DNA from: JBDHTO01 sp039808665
GTDB lineage: Bacteria > Pseudomonadota > Alphaproteobacteria > Paracaedibacterales > JAKBAR01
Assembly (NCBI GenBank): GCA_039808665.1
Contig: JBDHTO010000015.1
Span: 1 to 17,107, forward strand
DNA length: 17,107 bases
Direction: 5' to 3'
This document shows positions 15,281 to 17,107 of this stretch, piece after piece; the first letter of the stretch is position 1; every line of letters starts with the position of its first letter. The position numbers and the translations under genes were made by a program. Below the pieces are notes generated by a model. That model did not search any database and was not told where the DNA came from. It saw only the letters and a list, made by a program, of their open reading frames with translations.

Positions 15281-16390
15281 ATGACTCTTTTGCGCCTTGT
15301 TTGTTTTTTACTTTTATTTTCTGCCCATGTTTTTGCAGAAGGCCTTGTAAAAGTCACCAAGCAAGGCGCATCTCTTTTTGTGGAAACGGTGCATGGCAAT
15401 ATACTTGTCACAGAACCTCTCCTGATCCGTCTTATTCAATCTGATGCTTTTGAAAGACTTAAACACATAAGACAGCATGGAACGGCTGATTTTAGTCATC
15501 CCACACAAAAAATCTATCATAGATATGATCACTCACTGGGAGTGATGGTCATGCTTGCAAAGCATGGAGGAGATTTAAAAACACAAGCCACAGGGCTTCT
15601 GCATGACATCTCTCACACGGCATTTTCTCACGCAGCTGACCCTCTTTTTATGGGAAGCATGCGCAAGGGAGCATACCAAGATAAAATACATACGACATTT
15701 TTAAAAAATCATGGCATTGAGACCATTCTCTCTCAATACAATCTTAAAGCAGAGGATATGGATCCAGAACATGACGCGATGCTGGATCAGCCATCACCCA
15801 AACTTTGCGGTGACCGTCTTGAATACAACCTGGTAACCGGTGTTATTGACGGTAACTTTTCAAAACAAGATCAAGAATTTATGGAACAACATTTGTTCTA
15901 TGAAGATGGAAAGTGGTTTTTTGATGACCTACGTGCTGCAAAAATCCTCGCACTTAATTCCATTTGGGAAACAGAAAATAGATGGGGAAGTGCTGACTCT
16001 ATTCTTACGGCCATTTGGACAAGTGAAATTTTAGCAGAAGCACTCCGTCAACGACTCGTGACATCAGAAGAAATTGAATACACATCTGTGGATGATGATC
16101 TTTGGAAACGCTTTGAAAAAGAGGGAAATCCATACATTCAAAATCGTATCAAATGGATCAAAAACCCCTCAAAGTATTTTGAGATTCACCCTTCTCACAA
16201 AAAAGCAAAAGTAATACACGCTAAATACAGAGCAATCGACCCCCTCATCAAGATTGAGGGAGAAGTCAAAACCCTTAGCGAGATTGATCCTAACTTTAAG
16301 AAAAAGTTTGAAGATGGCAAAAAAAGGGCAGAAGAGGGCTGGGCCATTGTCTTTAAAAATGGCGCATACACGGATATGGACTTAACGTAA
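15281..16390 (+). CDS. SAMHD1-like HD-domain phosphohydrolase with Sec signal peptide
   Basis: A 369-aa protein. Residues 1-19 form a Sec signal peptide (MTLLRLVCFLLLFSAHVFA, cleavage after VFA). The following region tracks SAMHD1/dGTPase-type HD enzymes closely: VHGNILVTEPLLIRLIQ (38-53), FERLKHIRQ (57-65), HRYDHSLGV (80-88), LLHDISHTAFSH (106-117) and GDRLEY (177-182). Metal ligands would be His84, His108, Asp109 and Asp178; His112 and His117 align with the catalytic-site histidines of SAMHD1, and Arg81 with its conserved arginine. The family hydrolyses dNTPs or related phosphoesters; the substrate here is unknown. AGGAAA lies 6 nt before the ATG, 3 nt after the holin stop, so it is co-transcribed with the lysis genes. 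It ends 1 nt from the convergent recG stop. An exported member is unusual. Confidence 0.85.
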   Translation: MTLLRLVCFLLLFSAHVFAEGLVKVTKQGASLFVETVHGNILVTEPLLIRLIQSDAFERLKHIRQHGTADFSHPTQKIYHRYDHSLGVMVMLAKHGGDLKTQATGLLHDISHTAFSHAADPLFMGSMRKGAYQDKIHTTFLKNHGIETILSQYNLKAEDMDPEHDAMLDQPSPKLCGDRLEYNLVTGVIDGNFSKQDQEFMEQHLFYEDGKWFFDDLRAAKILALNSIWETENRWGSADSILTAIWTSEILAEALRQRLVTSEEIEYTSVDDDLWKRFEKEGNPYIQNRIKWIKNPSKYFEIHPSHKKAKVIHAKYRAIDPLIKIEGEVKTLSEIDPNFKKKFEDGKKRAEEGWAIVFKNGAYTDMDLT

Positions 16391-16391
16391 A

Positions 16392-17107
16392 TCAAGCTGC
16401 ACGCGTGAAAAGGTGCACATCTTTTTTCTCATAAAGTTCCAGCAAATTCCGTAATCGCAGCCCCTGCTCTGACAAAAGTTCCGGATCCTCTTCTGTGATA
16501 CGTTTTACATCCTCTCTCACACGCCCGAGAATATCCTCAAATGCCGGATAGTCATCTCCCTTATAAAATTTAAAATCAGGAAAACCACTTTGTTTATAGC
16601 CCGTGATGTCACCACCCCCGCGCAGCTTTAAATCCGCATCCGCTAGGTAAAAACCGTCATTGCTTTCTCGCATCACCGACAATCTTTCCTTGACCATAGG
16701 ACTGAGTTTTTCATAAAGCAAAAGGCAATTTGCGGCAGAATCAGACCTTCCCACACGACCACGAAGCTGATGAAGTTGAGCAAGTCCAAACCGTTCTGCA
16801 TGCTCAATAATCATGATATTTGCGGTACGCACATCAACGCCAACCTCAATCACTGTAGTACTCACCAAAAGATGGATCTCTCCATTTTTAAATGCGTCCA
16901 TCACGGATTCTTTTTCCCCATGTTTCATTTTTCCATGCAAGAGTCCCACATGCTTTCCCAAATGTTCCTGGAGTTTTTCAAAACGATATTTTGCCGCCGT
17001 TAAATCACTGTTTTCAGATTCTTCAATCAAAGGACAAACCCAATAAGCCTTGTTCAGAGGGCCAAGGCTTGGAATAAGTTTTTGAAGAATAATCTCCGCA
17101 TCCTTGA
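16392..17107 (-). CDS. recG: ATP-dependent DNA helicase RecG, partial (C-terminal part)
   Basis: The frame is open to the right edge, so the N-terminal wedge domain and helicase motifs I-III lie outside. The in-window 238 residues begin in the second helicase lobe, with the RecG-typical KAYWVCPLIEESE. Helicase motifs follow: VGLLHGKMKHGEKESVMDAF, then STTVIEVGVDV (motif V) and the motif VI region HQLRGRVGRSD. The conserved RecG C-terminus has DADLKLRGGGDITGYKQSG. RecG remodels stalled replication forks and Holliday junctions. A TTG at 17030 is only an internal codon, not the start. It is convergent with the HD-protein gene with 1 nt between stops and no obvious terminator. Confidence 0.95.
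   Translation of the reverse strand, partial: KDAEIILQKLIPSLGPLNKAYWVCPLIEESENSDLTAAKYRFEKLQEHLGKHVGLLHGKMKHGEKESVMDAFKNGEIHLLVSTTVIEVGVDVRTANIMIIEHAERFGLAQLHQLRGRVGRSDSAANCLLLYEKLSPMVKERLSVMRESNDGFYLADADLKLRGGGDITGYKQSGFPDFKFYKGDDYPAFEDILGRVREDVKRITEEDPELLSEQGLRLRNLLELYEKKDVHLFTRAA

Noticed and set aside
1..17107. CRISPR array, tRNA/rRNA genes, insertion sequences, integrase and att repeats
   Set aside because: Looked for on both strands; no repeat-spacer pattern, cloverleaf, transposase, integrase or flanking direct repeats could be supported.

Overview
The window looks like the chromosome of a low-GC alphaproteobacterium, most likely a host-associated lineage of the Holosporales/Rickettsiales kind. 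The markers are a DUF1013/TrcR cell-cycle regulator (an alphaproteobacterial family), the mitofilin-like plus HemY membrane pair, relatives of the Rhodobacter gene transfer agent (GTA) head genes, and a DMT-type transporter like those common in intracellular bacteria. The order-level placement is inference; no rRNA or tRNA is present to fix it.

Left part (1-2540, all minus strand): the start of a hypothetical gene that leaves the window, a 37-residue exported cysteine-rich micropeptide, trcR with a clear intrinsic terminator, and an MFS transporter. Middle-left (2800-5907, plus strand): a short mitofilin-like inner-membrane protein overlapping hemY, then a degenerate GGDEF-like/EAL-like protein.

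Centre and right (6057-15277, plus strand): a phage/GTA-type particle cluster. The first operon holds HK97 portal, prohead protease, major capsid protein, gp6-like connector, head-tail adaptor, a probable tail-completion protein, a 35-codon ORF and a 166-aa tail-like protein. A host DMT/EamA transporter (10715-11704) then sits in antisense orientation. The second operon follows from its own candidate promoter: two large tail-like proteins, a SleB-type cell-wall hydrolase and a GTA-type three-TM holin. It runs directly into an HD-domain protein that resembles SAMHD1 but carries a Sec signal peptide. The window closes with the 3' part of recG on the minus strand.

Taken together, the cluster encodes a head, a head-tail interface, an unusual short tail module and a lysis cassette. 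No terminase, integrase, replication gene, major tail tube or tape measure is seen here. With a housekeeping gene embedded in it, it looks more like a domesticated particle or GTA than an intact prophage. The points most worth checking are the exported SAMHD1-like hydrolase tied to the lysis genes, the strong terminator hairpin only 19 nt before the portal start codon (a possible attenuator), and the tape-measure-less tail module.
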